64,000 nucleotides of DNA, taken from positions 1 through 64,000 of the forward strand of contig NZ_JBMVQZ010000015.1 of the NCBI RefSeq assembly GCF_049537155.1, in the 5' to 3' direction. A program made the translations under genes and the position numbers. Origin of the DNA: Limisphaera sp049537155 (GTDB taxonomy: Bacteria; Verrucomicrobiota; Verrucomicrobiia; Limisphaerales; Limisphaeraceae). This document shows positions 1 through 8,782 of the stretch, piece after piece (within the stretch, counting starts at the first letter, position 1; every line of letters starts with the position of its first letter). The notes under the pieces were generated by a model. That model did no database searches. It was not told the DNA's origin and worked only from the letters and a program-made list of their open reading frames with translations.

Positions 1-1044
1 GGGCTGGCGCCGGAACTGCGCGTCGTCAATCCGCTGGACGACCCCGACTGGGACGCCCGTCTGGCGGGCTTCCCCGAGGCCGGCATCTTCCACACGCGCG
101 CCTGGTGCCGCGTCCTGCACCACACCTACGGCCACCGGCCCGCCTACTTGTGGCTTGAAGCGGGGAACCAGCCGCAGCTGTGCCTGCCCCTGATGGAGGT
201 CCGCAGCCGCTGGACCGGCCGGCGCGGCGTCAGCCTCCCGTTCACGGATTTCTGCGCATGTCTGCGCACCGATCCGCTTGCGCCGGCGCGCCTGCTGCCG
301 GCCCTCCTGGAACTGGCCAGAAACCGCAACTGGCGGCACGTGGAACTGCGCCAGCCGGGGTTCCTCCTGCCCGAGGTCGAACCCTCCCTCCGGTTCCTTG
401 CCCACACGGTGGACCTCACCGGCGGTCCGGAGGCCATGCGGGCCCGCATGGACAGCGCTGCCCGCCGCAACCTGCGAAAGGCCGAAAGCAGCGGCCTGCG
501 GGTGGAAATTTCCACCAGCGAGACCGCCATGGCCGCCTACTACCAGTTGCACACCCTCACCCGGCGCCGGCACGGCCTGCCCCCGCAGCCCTGGCGATTC
601 TTCGAGAACCTCGCACGCCACGTCGTTCAGGAAGACCGGGGCATCGTCCTTCTGGTGCGGAAAGATCAAACCGTGGTTGCCGGAGCGGTTTTCCTGCACT
701 TCGGGCGGGAGGCGGTGTACAAGTTCGGCGCTTCCGACATGAACGCCCAGCAATGGCGCCCCAACAATCTGGCGATGTGGACCGCCATGCGCTATTATTC
801 GCTCCGTGACTGCACCCGGCTGCATCTCGGTCGTACCTCTCCGGGCAACGAGGGGCTCCGCAGGTTCAAGACCGGCCTGGGCGGCCGGGAAGAACTGCTG
901 CCGGTCTACTGTCTCGACCCCGTCACCGGCCGGTCCCTCCCGAAGGCGGATCGCACCGAAGGACTCCACACAATGATCTTTCGCCGGCTCCCCCTGCCAT
1001 GGCTGCGTTGGGCGGGGCAGGTGCTTTACCCTCACATGGATTGA
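1..1044 (+). CDS. FemAB/GNAT-fold protein of exosortase-type EPS loci (5' partial)
   Basis: The frame is open from the first base with no ATG upstream, so the gene starts outside the window; 347 residues are visible. The start of the visible part carries the pattern of FemAB-like proteins of PEP-CTERM/EPS loci: a 'FHTRAWCRVL' segment, then 'YGHRP', then 'LPLMEVRSR' around residues 30-75. The middle holds a 'MDSAARRNLRKA' stretch typical of the family's arginine/lysine-rich helix, and the C-terminal half has a GNAT-like fold with 'VVAGAVFLHFG' and 'LHLGRTSPGNEGLRRFKTG'. The family transfers an amino-acyl or acyl group to a glycan or lipid-linked precursor; the substrate here is unknown. It lies 46 bases upstream of the chain-length protein on the same strand, which supports a role in exopolysaccharide modification. 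Confidence 0.75.
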   Translation, partial: GLAPELRVVNPLDDPDWDARLAGFPEAGIFHTRAWCRVLHHTYGHRPAYLWLEAGNQPQLCLPLMEVRSRWTGRRGVSLPFTDFCACLRTDPLAPARLLPALLELARNRNWRHVELRQPGFLLPEVEPSLRFLAHTVDLTGGPEAMRARMDSAARRNLRKAESSGLRVEISTSETAMAAYYQLHTLTRRRHGLPPQPWRFFENLARHVVQEDRGIVLLVRKDQTVVAGAVFLHFGREAVYKFGASDMNAQQWRPNNLAMWTAMRYYSLRDCTRLHLGRTSPGNEGLRRFKTGLGGREELLPVYCLDPVTGRSLPKADRTEGLHTMIFRRLPLPWLRWAGQVLYPHMD

Positions 1045-1090
1045 CCGATAAGAAGAGCATGAGGCTGACGCGTAGAAAAACGAGAAACCT

Positions 1091-3352
1091 ATGAGCGACC
1101 CGATTCCAGTTCAGGCACGGCCCGTGCACGCCAGCCCTTCCACGGGGCTGAACGCGGCTGACCTGATGTACATGTTCTTCCGCCACAAGTGGAAGATCCT
1201 CTTCTGCTTCCTGCTCGGCTTGGGCGCCGCCGCATTCATCTACTTCCGCAACCCGCCCTCCTACGTCACCGAGGCCAAGATCCTGGTCCGTTACATCCTC
1301 GAAAACCGTCCGGCCCTGACCAAGACCGATGATTCGGACATCAAAACCCCCGACAGCCGGGGCGAAAACATCATCAATTCCGAGATCGAAATCCTCACCA
1401 GCCTGGACCTGGCACTGCAGGTCGCCGACGCCGTCGGGCCGCGCAACATCCTGGCCGGCTTCGGCGGCGGCGAGGATCGCATCCGCGCCGCCGCCCAGAT
1501 CCGGCGCGGGCTCACCGTGGACGTCCCCCGGCGCAGCAACATCATCCTCGTCCGCTACCGGCACCCCGATCCGGTGATCGCCCGGCAGGTCCTCGACACC
1601 CTGTTGAAAACCTACCTCGACAAGCACGTCAGCATCCATCAGGGCATCGGCGTGCTCGACGATTTCTTCGCCCAACAGGCCGACCAGATCCGCGCCCGCC
1701 TGGCCCAGACGGAGGAGGAAATCAAACGCCTCAAAGCCGAAGCGGGCATCATTTCCCTCGCCGATGCCAAGGCTGCCACATTGGCCGAGTTGGCCCGACT
1801 CCGTTCGGAACTCTTGACCGCCGAGGCCCAACTGGCCGAGCACCGCGCCGCCCTCAACCACCTGCTGGGTACCGTCGGTACCAACGCCCTGGCCACCGTC
1901 ACCAACGCCTCCGCCGTCCCGCCGGAGATCGCCGGGCAGTACCGGACCGCCGTGGCGGAGCTGGACGCCTATCGCCGGCGCGAAAGCGAACTGCTGCTGC
2001 GGTTCGGCCCGGAACACCCCTTCATCCGCCGCATCCGCGAACAAATCGCCGATGCAGATGCCCGCAAACGCGCTCTCGAACAGGAACACCCGGAACTCCT
2101 CGCGACGCCCGTCGTGCCGTCGTCGGCCCCTGCCGACACAAACGACCTGGCCCAGGCCGTGGCCCGCGTCCTGTCGCTGGAGGCCAAACTGGCCGTCTAC
2201 TCCAACCAGATCGCCCGTGTCACTGACGACGCCAACCGCATCGCCGCCGTGGAACCGCGCCTGGTCGAGCTCGAACGGCGCCGTGAGCTCGACGAGGCCA
2301 ACCTTCGGTATTACTCCGCCACGCTGGAAAAGGCGCGCGTGGAAGAGTCCCTCGGTCCCGGAAAGATCACCAACATCAGCATCGTCCAGTCGCCCTCGCC
2401 GGCAGCCCGCGATTTCTTCGAATTCGCCAAGCCGATGGCACTCTGTCTGGGCGGTGGCCTGGGACTCGGACTGGCCCTCGCCTTCGCCCTGGAGAAACTC
2501 TTCAGCATGGCGATCCGCAGGCCGGTGGACATCGAACGAAACCTGCGTCTGCCCCTGCTGGTCAGCATTCCCTATCTCAAGCGCAGGCGGCGCGGGCCCG
2601 ACGCACTCAAACCGGCCGGTAACGGTCACCGGCCCATGGCGCCGTCCGGCGGCAACGGCGCCGCGGCACAGCCGCCGGTGCCCGCCGGCACGGGCGGCGG
2701 CGCTCTGACCGTCTGGTCGGAGAAGGACCCGCTCCGACCCTGGTTCGACGGGTTGCGCGACCGGATCGTGACCTACTTCGAGGTCCGCAACATGACCCAC
2801 AAACCCAAACTCGTGGCGGTGACCAGCTGCCACGAGGGCGCAGGCGTCAGCACCCTGGCGGCCGGTCTGGCCGCCTCCCTGTCCGAGACCGGCGACGGCA
2901 ACGTTTTGTTGGTCGACATGAACGTGGACGGCGGCGCCACCCGGCAGTTCCAACACGGGAAACCGGTCGTGGGCCTGTTGGAAGCCATCGAGGAGGGGCA
3001 GGCCGACCACGCCCTTGTCCAGGACAACCTGTACGTCGTATCGGCAGCCGCAACCAACGACCAGAAACTCCCGCGCGTCCTGCCCCGGCGGTTCGCCAAT
3101 CTGGTGCCCAAGATGAAGGCCAGCCAGTTCGACTACATCATCTTCGACATGCCGCCGGTTTCCCAGACCACCATCACCGCCCGATTGGCCGGTTACATGG
3201 ACATGGTGCTGATGGTTTTGGAAGGGGAACGAACCGGCCAGGACCTGGCCCGCCGCGCCCACGCACTTTTGCAGGAATCCAAGGCGAACGTCACCGCCGT
3301 GTTGAACAAGAAACGGGACTACGTCCCGGAGCGGCTCAGACAGGAGCTCTGA
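1091..3352 (+). CDS. Wzz/BY-kinase-like polysaccharide co-polymerase with degenerate kinase P-loop
   Basis: 753 residues, in the inner membrane. Residues about 20-60 form the Wzz N-terminal part with a first membrane helix (about 34-52), followed by a long coiled-coil periplasmic region rich in Glu, Ala and Arg (about 190-430) and a second membrane helix near 447-470. The C-terminal 190 residues have the fold of a bacterial tyrosine kinase / MinD-like ATPase. The P-loop reads 'SCHEGAGVST' (about 578-587), so the invariant lysine of GxGK(S/T) is replaced by valine. The Walker A' strand reads 'VLLVDMN' and the Walker B strand 'YIIFDMPP' (about 682-689). Instead of a tyrosine cluster the tail has a single tyrosine, Y744. 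Known members set chain length during Wzy-dependent export; this copy is probably catalytically dead and structural. It follows the FemAB-like gene closely. Confidence 0.85.
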   Translation: MSDPIPVQARPVHASPSTGLNAADLMYMFFRHKWKILFCFLLGLGAAAFIYFRNPPSYVTEAKILVRYILENRPALTKTDDSDIKTPDSRGENIINSEIEILTSLDLALQVADAVGPRNILAGFGGGEDRIRAAAQIRRGLTVDVPRRSNIILVRYRHPDPVIARQVLDTLLKTYLDKHVSIHQGIGVLDDFFAQQADQIRARLAQTEEEIKRLKAEAGIISLADAKAATLAELARLRSELLTAEAQLAEHRAALNHLLGTVGTNALATVTNASAVPPEIAGQYRTAVAELDAYRRRESELLLRFGPEHPFIRRIREQIADADARKRALEQEHPELLATPVVPSSAPADTNDLAQAVARVLSLEAKLAVYSNQIARVTDDANRIAAVEPRLVELERRRELDEANLRYYSATLEKARVEESLGPGKITNISIVQSPSPAARDFFEFAKPMALCLGGGLGLGLALAFALEKLFSMAIRRPVDIERNLRLPLLVSIPYLKRRRRGPDALKPAGNGHRPMAPSGGNGAAAQPPVPAGTGGGALTVWSEKDPLRPWFDGLRDRIVTYFEVRNMTHKPKLVAVTSCHEGAGVSTLAAGLAASLSETGDGNVLLVDMNVDGGATRQFQHGKPVVGLLEAIEEGQADHALVQDNLYVVSAAATNDQKLPRVLPRRFANLVPKMKASQFDYIIFDMPPVSQTTITARLAGYMDMVLMVLEGERTGQDLARRAHALLQESKANVTAVLNKKRDYVPERLRQEL

Positions 3353-3590
3353 GCCATCCCTGGGGCCGCAGCGGTGGCGGCCGCGATGTTCAACGGATCG
3401 GGCCGGCCTGTGCGCGATCCTCCGTGATGCCGGGCGCCGCAAGCGCCCGGCGACAGCCAATGGCCACCGCGCACAAGCGCGCCGAGCGGCCAATGAGAGA
3501 GGAAAATGTGACGGGAAAGGGTCAATCGCAGGGAGACCTGCGAATTGACGGGGGCGGAGCCTGTCTTTCGTTCGCCCGGGTGCCGGATTC

Positions 3591-3665
3591 ACCACAGAGA
3601 CGCAGAGAGGACGACCTTGATCAAGTACGGAGGGCACAGAGAGAAGTCACAGAGATGAAAGGGAA
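3591..3665 (+). repeat. Dispersed repeat copy 1 (purine arm)
   Basis: The arm begins 'accacagagacgcagagag' and is followed by 'gggcacagagagaagtcacagag'. This is the purine-rich half (A arm) of a repeat found at 13 places in this window, always between genes. It lies in the 875-base gene-free stretch 3353-4227, in which I see no coding sequence. Confidence 0.8.
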
Positions 3666-3828
3666 AGAGGGTCGCAGCAGCAGTGCGGGCTGAGGGCCGG
3701 AGCTGTTCCTGAAGATCCAGCGCGGACGAACGGATGCCAGGACGGTGGACACGAAACGCACGGGCAGCTTTGAAGGTCAGAAGACAAGCACAAACGCGCA
3801 GCATCAAAAGAATGCATCAGGCCAAACG

Positions 3829-3920
3829 GTCTCTGTGTGTGCCTCCGTGCCTCCGTGGTTCCAATCTGCCGCCGACAGGGGCGCAAAGACCACAGGCAGA
3901 TTCCACAGAGAAGAAGAAAC
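3829..3920 (-). repeat. Dispersed repeat copy 2 (pyrimidine arm, then purine arm)
   Basis: A pyrimidine arm (B, the reverse complement of A) with 'ctccgtgcctccgtggtt' at its end is followed about 30 bases later by a weak A arm ('accacaggcagattccacag'). Confidence 0.7.
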
Positions 3921-4067
3921 GGACTTTCATGAAAATCGGCCCGGTGGCAATGTCCGCCACCTGATCTGACCGACCGGAGCTTGGTGGCAGGGCAGCACTT
4001 TCTGCTGGCGGACATGGTCCGGGACCCGGGAGACGCCATGGTTCCAGAGAAAGGAAGAAACACAATC

Positions 4068-4160
4068 CCTGTCTTTTCTCTCCGTGTCCTCTGTGCCTCC
4101 GTGGTTTTTAATGGAAGGTTTTTCTGTGTCTCCGGGGAAAACTCCCTGTCTCCGTGGTTT
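4068..4160 (-). repeat. Dispersed repeat copy 3 (pyrimidine arms)
   Basis: Three pyrimidine-rich B arms in a row, each ending close to 'tctccgtggtt' or a variant of it. It ends about 65 bases before the start of the next gene. Confidence 0.75.
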
Positions 4161-4227
4161 GCCGGACCAGCGGGTAGGCCGTCGCTCCCGAACATGAACG
4201 CGGCACCCGTGTTGAGCGCCTGAACTC

Positions 4228-6459
4228 ATGTTACGGAACCGCTTCTGGTATGCCGTTAAGCCGCTGCTGCCGTACGGCGTGAGGATGCGCCTGCGGCGCT
4301 GGTACAGCCGGCGCCAGCTCCGGCGCATGTCCGATTGCTGGCCCATCCTCCCCGGCTCGGAAAAACCACCCGAAGGTTGGCCCGGCTGGCCCTACGGCAA
4401 AGAGTTTGCCTTCGTCCTCACCCACGACGTCGAGGGTTTCGACGGCATCGGCCGGTGCGAACGCTTGATGGAACTGGAACGCCAGCTCGGCTTCCGTTCC
4501 TCCTTCAACTTCATCCCGGAAGGTGAATACCACCTCTCGCCGATGTTGCGTGACAGGCTCGACCGCAACGGCTTCGAGGTGGGTGTGCACGACCTGCACC
4601 ACGACGGTCACCTGTTCCGCAGCCGACAGCATTTCCAGCAGGCCGCCGTCCGGATCAACCGCTATCTGCGGGAATGGAACGCCGTCGGCTTCCGCGCCGG
4701 TTTCATGTTGCGCCGGCTTGAGTGGCTTCACGAGCTGGACATCCTCTACGACGCCTCCACGTTCGATACCGACCCATTCGAACCGATGCCCGACGGCGCC
4801 GGCATGATCTTTCCCTTCTGGGTCCCTGCACCGGCCGACGCCTCCGCGGGCGCCGCCAATCGTACTCGCAGCGGTTACGTGGAACTCCCGTACACGCTGG
4901 TTCAGGACTCCACCCTGTTCCTCCTGTTGGAAGAACGTTCTCCGGAAATCTGGCTGCGCAAACTCGATTGGATTGCCCGTCACGGCGGCATGGTGCTGGT
5001 CAACGTCCATCCCGATTATCTCCGATTTCCCGGCGAACCGGAGGACCCCTTCACCTATCCGGTGGAGTACTACGTCCAGCTCCTTTCGCACGTGAGGGAA
5101 GCATATGCCGGCAAGTATTGGCACGCACTGCCCAGGGACGTGGCCCGTTACGTCCGATCCCTGTCCGAGCCGCCGCGACATCGCCGGCCGTTCCGCGTGG
5201 CCATGGTCACCCATTCGGTTTACCGCCGTGACAACCGCATCATTCGCTACGCCGAGGCCCTGACCGAGGCGGGGCACGAGGTCGAGGTGCTGGGGCTTCG
5301 ATCGGACCCTGACCTCCCGCGCTCAGACACACTCAACGGGGTTCGTCTCCACCGGCTCCACGACCGTTTCAGCAAGCGGGAAAAGAGCCCATGGCCGATC
5401 CTCAAAAGCACCCTGGCATTCTTCTGCAAGGCCGCCGTCCACCTCACGCGCGAGCACCGGCGGCGTCCGTACGACCTCATCCACGTTCACAACGTGCCGG
5501 ACTCCCTGGTCTGGACCGCCCTGTATCCGAGACTGCGCGGCGCGCGCGTCATCCTCGACATTCACGACATCCTGCCCGAGTTCTTCTGCGGCCGGTTCGG
5601 TTACAGCGATCGCTCGCTCCTTTTTCGCTTTTTGTGTTGGATCGAGCGTCTCTCGGCCGCCTGTGCCGATCACATCATCGTCAGCAACCACCTCTGGCAC
5701 GCCACCTATGTCGCACGCACCGGCACTGCGGATCGCTCGTCGGTTTTCGTGAATCATGTGAACCTGAACGTGTTCCGGCCCGAGCTCCGCACGGCCCGCC
5801 AGCCCGGCGATGCCCCCGTTTTGATCTTTCCCGGCGGGCTGCAGGAACATCAGGGCCTGGACATCGCCATCCGCGCCCTGCCGGAAATCCGCCGGCGCTT
5901 CCCCGGAGCCGAACTCCACATCTATGGCGACGGTCCGATGCGCGAGACATGGGAGGCACTGGCCCGCTCCCTCGGACTGGACGGCGCGGTTCGATTCCAC
6001 CCGCCCGTACCCGTCCAGGAAATCGCCCGCATTATGGCCGAGGCAGACGTTGGCGTGGTTCCCAAACGGGCCGACTCCTTCGGCAACGAAGCCTACAGCA
6101 CAAAGATCATGGAGTTCATGGCCCTCGGCGTGCCTGTGGTGGCCTCGGAAACCCGTATAGACCGCTACTATTTCGGCGATGACCTCGTCCGGTTCTTCCC
6201 GTCCGGCGATCCCCGGGCGCTGGCCGCGGCCGTGGTCGAGGTGCTGGAAGACATCGAGGGGACGCGCCGCCGGGTCGAACGCGCCCTGGCCTACGCCCGG
6301 GCCGAGAGCTGGGAGGTCAAAAAGCACGATTACCTGGCGTTGGTCAACCGCCTCTGCGGGCGGTCCGATTCGCAACGCAGGGAGTTCCATTTTCCGGACC
6401 GTACACCCCCACCAGCAGGACAGGCGGAGAGCTCCCTGAACTCCATGAGGCAACCGTGA
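4228..6459 (+). CDS. Polysaccharide deacetylase-like / family 4 glycosyltransferase fusion
   Basis: 743 residues in two domains. Residues about 60-310 resemble NodB-type deacetylases of the 'THDVE' variety: the first aspartate of TFDDG is kept and the second is replaced. A His-rich 'VHDLHHDGHLF' segment could bind metal. Residues about 325-715 form a GT-B glycosyltransferase: an N-terminal acceptor half with 'HVHNVPDSLVW' and 'LDIHDILPEFFCG', then a GT4-type donor half with 'GDGPMRETW' and an E-x7-E motif in 'NEAYSTKIMEFMALGVPVVAS' (about 621-629). It should act at the cytoplasmic face, adding a sugar to a lipid-linked EPS unit. The deacetylase half has no signal peptide, so it may act on a precursor inside the cell. 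The start ATG follows a repeat-filled spacer. The order of domains is clear; substrates are not. Confidence 0.85.
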   Translation: MLRNRFWYAVKPLLPYGVRMRLRRWYSRRQLRRMSDCWPILPGSEKPPEGWPGWPYGKEFAFVLTHDVEGFDGIGRCERLMELERQLGFRSSFNFIPEGEYHLSPMLRDRLDRNGFEVGVHDLHHDGHLFRSRQHFQQAAVRINRYLREWNAVGFRAGFMLRRLEWLHELDILYDASTFDTDPFEPMPDGAGMIFPFWVPAPADASAGAANRTRSGYVELPYTLVQDSTLFLLLEERSPEIWLRKLDWIARHGGMVLVNVHPDYLRFPGEPEDPFTYPVEYYVQLLSHVREAYAGKYWHALPRDVARYVRSLSEPPRHRRPFRVAMVTHSVYRRDNRIIRYAEALTEAGHEVEVLGLRSDPDLPRSDTLNGVRLHRLHDRFSKREKSPWPILKSTLAFFCKAAVHLTREHRRRPYDLIHVHNVPDSLVWTALYPRLRGARVILDIHDILPEFFCGRFGYSDRSLLFRFLCWIERLSAACADHIIVSNHLWHATYVARTGTADRSSVFVNHVNLNVFRPELRTARQPGDAPVLIFPGGLQEHQGLDIAIRALPEIRRRFPGAELHIYGDGPMRETWEALARSLGLDGAVRFHPPVPVQEIARIMAEADVGVVPKRADSFGNEAYSTKIMEFMALGVPVVASETRIDRYYFGDDLVRFFPSGDPRALAAAVVEVLEDIEGTRRRVERALAYARAESWEVKKHDYLALVNRLCGRSDSQRREFHFPDRTPPPAGQAESSLNSMRQP

Positions 6460-6489
6460 TGCCGGCTCATTGTGCTCTTTTTCCGGTTC

Positions 6490-6625
6490 TGCGTGCCTCC
6501 GTGGTTCAAACCGCAGAGACGCAGAGAAGAGGTGATAAAAACCACGGAGACACAGAGTTCACAGAGAAAAGGAAAAGGAAAAATCCTCTGTGTTATTCTC
6601 CGTGTTCTCCGTGCCTTTGTGGTTA
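6490..6625. repeat. Dispersed repeat copy 4 (clean foldback)
   Basis: A short B arm and A arm (6490-6530) are followed by a near-perfect foldback: A arm 'accacggagacacagag' from 6541, a short A/G spacer, then its reverse complement ending 'gcctttgtggtt' at 6624. The two arms could form a hairpin of roughly 30 pairs with mismatches. This is the clearest inverted-repeat copy and fills the spacer before the next gene. Confidence 0.85.
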
Positions 6626-6806
6626 AATAAGAAGGCATTCTGATGGTGTCTCTGTGGTACGACGGACCGGCGGGGGACGCCGTCCTGCCAGAAGCTCTTG
6701 GCGGGCCGATTCGGCCCGCGGGAGGGGCACCGTCCCCGGTGGCCCGATGGTTCGCCTGCGGGCCCGGAGTCTTCCCGGTGAGTGAGATGCTTTCGGTGCC
6801 GTTCTC

Positions 6807-7790
6807 ATGCGCTGGGATCGCCTGATCACACTGTGTGTGGCGTCGCTGTACCGGCGGGGCCGGGCGCCGGTGGATCGAACCGAACGGCACCGGGTGCTCC
6901 CCATCCTCATGTACCACAGCATCTCGGAGGACCCGGAACCCGGCGTGCCCGCCTATTACCGGCTTTGCACGCGCCCGGCGCGATTCGCCGAGCAAATGCA
7001 ATGGCTGGCCGGAAATGGCTGGCGGGGCGTGACCTTGAGCGAGGGCCTGGCCTGGCTGCAGGGACGGGCCGAAAAGTCCCGGGGCCCGGAGGAACCCCCG
7101 GCCGGAAGACCGGTTGCGATCACCTTCGACGACGGATTTCGGGATTTTTACGCCAATGCCTGGCCCGTCCTGCAGAGGCACGGTTTTCGGGCCACGATTT
7201 ATGTGGCTACGGGCTTCGTGGGTGAGCAACCGCAGCCGTTCCGCCCGGCGGGGACCTCGGGCGTGCCGGGAGCGGCCGGACGACCGTGTCTCACATGGTC
7301 GGAACTGGCCGGGCTGGCGGCGGCCGGCGTCGAAATCGGCGGGCACACTGTGAACCATCCCGAACTGCCACGGTTGGCGCCGGCGGATCGCCTCGCGCAA
7401 ATCCGGGCGTGCAGGCAGACCCTCGAAGACCGTCTGGGAGTTCGCGTCGGTTCTTTCGCGCATCCGTACGCGTTTCCCCAGGAAGATCCGGACTACGTGG
7501 CGTGGTTGGCGGAGGCGCTCCGGACGGCAGGGTATGAAAGCGGGGTCACGACGCGTGTGGGCCGCGCCACGATCGCGGACAACCCGTGGACGCTGCCCCG
7601 CCTCCCCGTCAACGACGCCGACGATTTGTGCTTGTTCTCCGCCAAGCTTCATGGCGCCTATGACTGGGCGGGGAGTGCACAGGCGTGGATGCGCCGCCTG
7701 CGGCGTGGTGGTTCGAAAAGGGCCGCCGGGTTGGACAGAACGCCCGGGACCGAACCACGCACGCCTCGCATGCTTTGCCTTCATGGCTGA
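6807..7790 (+). CDS. Polysaccharide deacetylase (CE4, NodB-type)
   Basis: 327 residues with the intact catalytic signature of carbohydrate esterase family 4: 'TFDDG' near residues 106-110 (catalytic base and metal aspartates) and 'HTVNHPE' near 179-185 (metal histidines). The N-terminus contains 'ILMYHSI', common in deacetylases of this type. The family removes acetyl groups from N-acetyl sugars of a polysaccharide. There is no clear signal peptide. The C-terminal tail (about 300-327) is basic and low in complexity. Its stop codon overlaps the start of the next gene by eight bases, which points to translational coupling. Confidence 0.85.
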   Translation: MRWDRLITLCVASLYRRGRAPVDRTERHRVLPILMYHSISEDPEPGVPAYYRLCTRPARFAEQMQWLAGNGWRGVTLSEGLAWLQGRAEKSRGPEEPPAGRPVAITFDDGFRDFYANAWPVLQRHGFRATIYVATGFVGEQPQPFRPAGTSGVPGAAGRPCLTWSELAGLAAAGVEIGGHTVNHPELPRLAPADRLAQIRACRQTLEDRLGVRVGSFAHPYAFPQEDPDYVAWLAEALRTAGYESGVTTRVGRATIADNPWTLPRLPVNDADDLCLFSAKLHGAYDWAGSAQAWMRRLRRGGSKRAAGLDRTPGTEPRTPRMLCLHG

Positions 7791-8736
7791 CTACGTCGTC
7801 ATCACCCCGGTCCGGAACGAGGCCGAAAGATTTCCGCGTACCATCGCCTCGATGGTGGCGCAGACACGACGGCCGCTTCGTTGGATCATCGTGGATGACG
7901 GTTCCACGGATGAGACCGGGACGATCGCGGACCGGGCTGCGCGGGACCATGAGTGGATCCGTGCTTTGCACCGCCCGGACCGGGGACACAGGCTTCCGGG
8001 CGCGGGCGTCATGGATGCGTTTCACGAAGGCTGTGCTCTGGTGGCGGATCTGGACTGGGATTATCTGGTGAAGCTGGACGGCGACCTGGCATTCGAACCC
8101 GATTATTTCGAGCGTTGTCTGCGGCACTTCGAGGAGGATCCAAAGCTGGGGATTGGCGGCGGACTGATCTGCCGCCGTGTGGACGGCCGGCTGGTGGCCG
8201 AGGCGGCGGACGACCCCGCGTTTCACGTCCGCGGCGCGACCAAGATCTACCGGCGGGCCTGCTGGGAGGAGATCGGCGGGCTGATCCGACTCCCTGGATG
8301 GGACACGGTGGATGAACTCATGGCCAACATGCGTGGATGGCGTACGCGAACCTTCCCGGAACTCATGGTGGAGCAGCTCAAGGAGACGGGAAGCGCGGAT
8401 GGTCGGTGGCAAAACTGGGTCAAAAACGGGCTGGCCAACTACGTGGCTCGGTATCATCCGCTGTTCATGTTGGCGAAGTGCTTCCGGCGTTTCCTCCGGT
8501 GCCCGTGGTCGGGTTCAGCCCTGGCGCTGGGCTGGGGCTATCTCAGCGGATACCTGAAGCATTTCCCACGGGTCGAGGACCCTGCATTCCGGCAGTTTGT
8601 GTGGCGGCAACAGCTCGATCATTTGTGCTTCCGGAGCAGCCTGTGGTCGAAACGACTCGCCCGGCTGCAACCGGACCGCGCCCCATTCTCCACAGCCGCA
8701 GGAACCGGATCGGAAATGAACTCTGCCGCCCATTGA
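7783..8736 (+). CDS. Family 2 glycosyltransferase
   Basis: 317 residues counted from the ATG at 7783; the frame is open further upstream, but the family's conserved start 'YVVITPVRNEA' follows this ATG at once. GT-A fold with 'WIIVDDGSTDET' (nucleotide binding) at about 28-40 and the metal-binding 'DGD' in 'LVKLDGDLAFEPDYF' near residue 100. It transfers a sugar from a nucleotide donor in the cytoplasm. The start lies inside the end of the deacetylase gene (eight-base overlap), and the two are probably co-translated. The acceptor is presumably the growing EPS repeat unit. Confidence 0.85.
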   Translation: MADYVVITPVRNEAERFPRTIASMVAQTRRPLRWIIVDDGSTDETGTIADRAARDHEWIRALHRPDRGHRLPGAGVMDAFHEGCALVADLDWDYLVKLDGDLAFEPDYFERCLRHFEEDPKLGIGGGLICRRVDGRLVAEAADDPAFHVRGATKIYRRACWEEIGGLIRLPGWDTVDELMANMRGWRTRTFPELMVEQLKETGSADGRWQNWVKNGLANYVARYHPLFMLAKCFRRFLRCPWSGSALALGWGYLSGYLKHFPRVEDPAFRQFVWRQQLDHLCFRSSLWSKRLARLQPDRAPFSTAAGTGSEMNSAAH

Positions 8737-8782
8737 CGACCGGCGGCGGCCCCCGGGAAAAGCGCTCTCTTTGGCAGTTCTC

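Noticed and set aside
923..3637. Very long open frame (904 codons) on the - strand
   Set aside because: It lies opposite the Wzz/BY-kinase-like gene. In GC-rich DNA such antisense frames are common. Its translation has no motif and low complexity.
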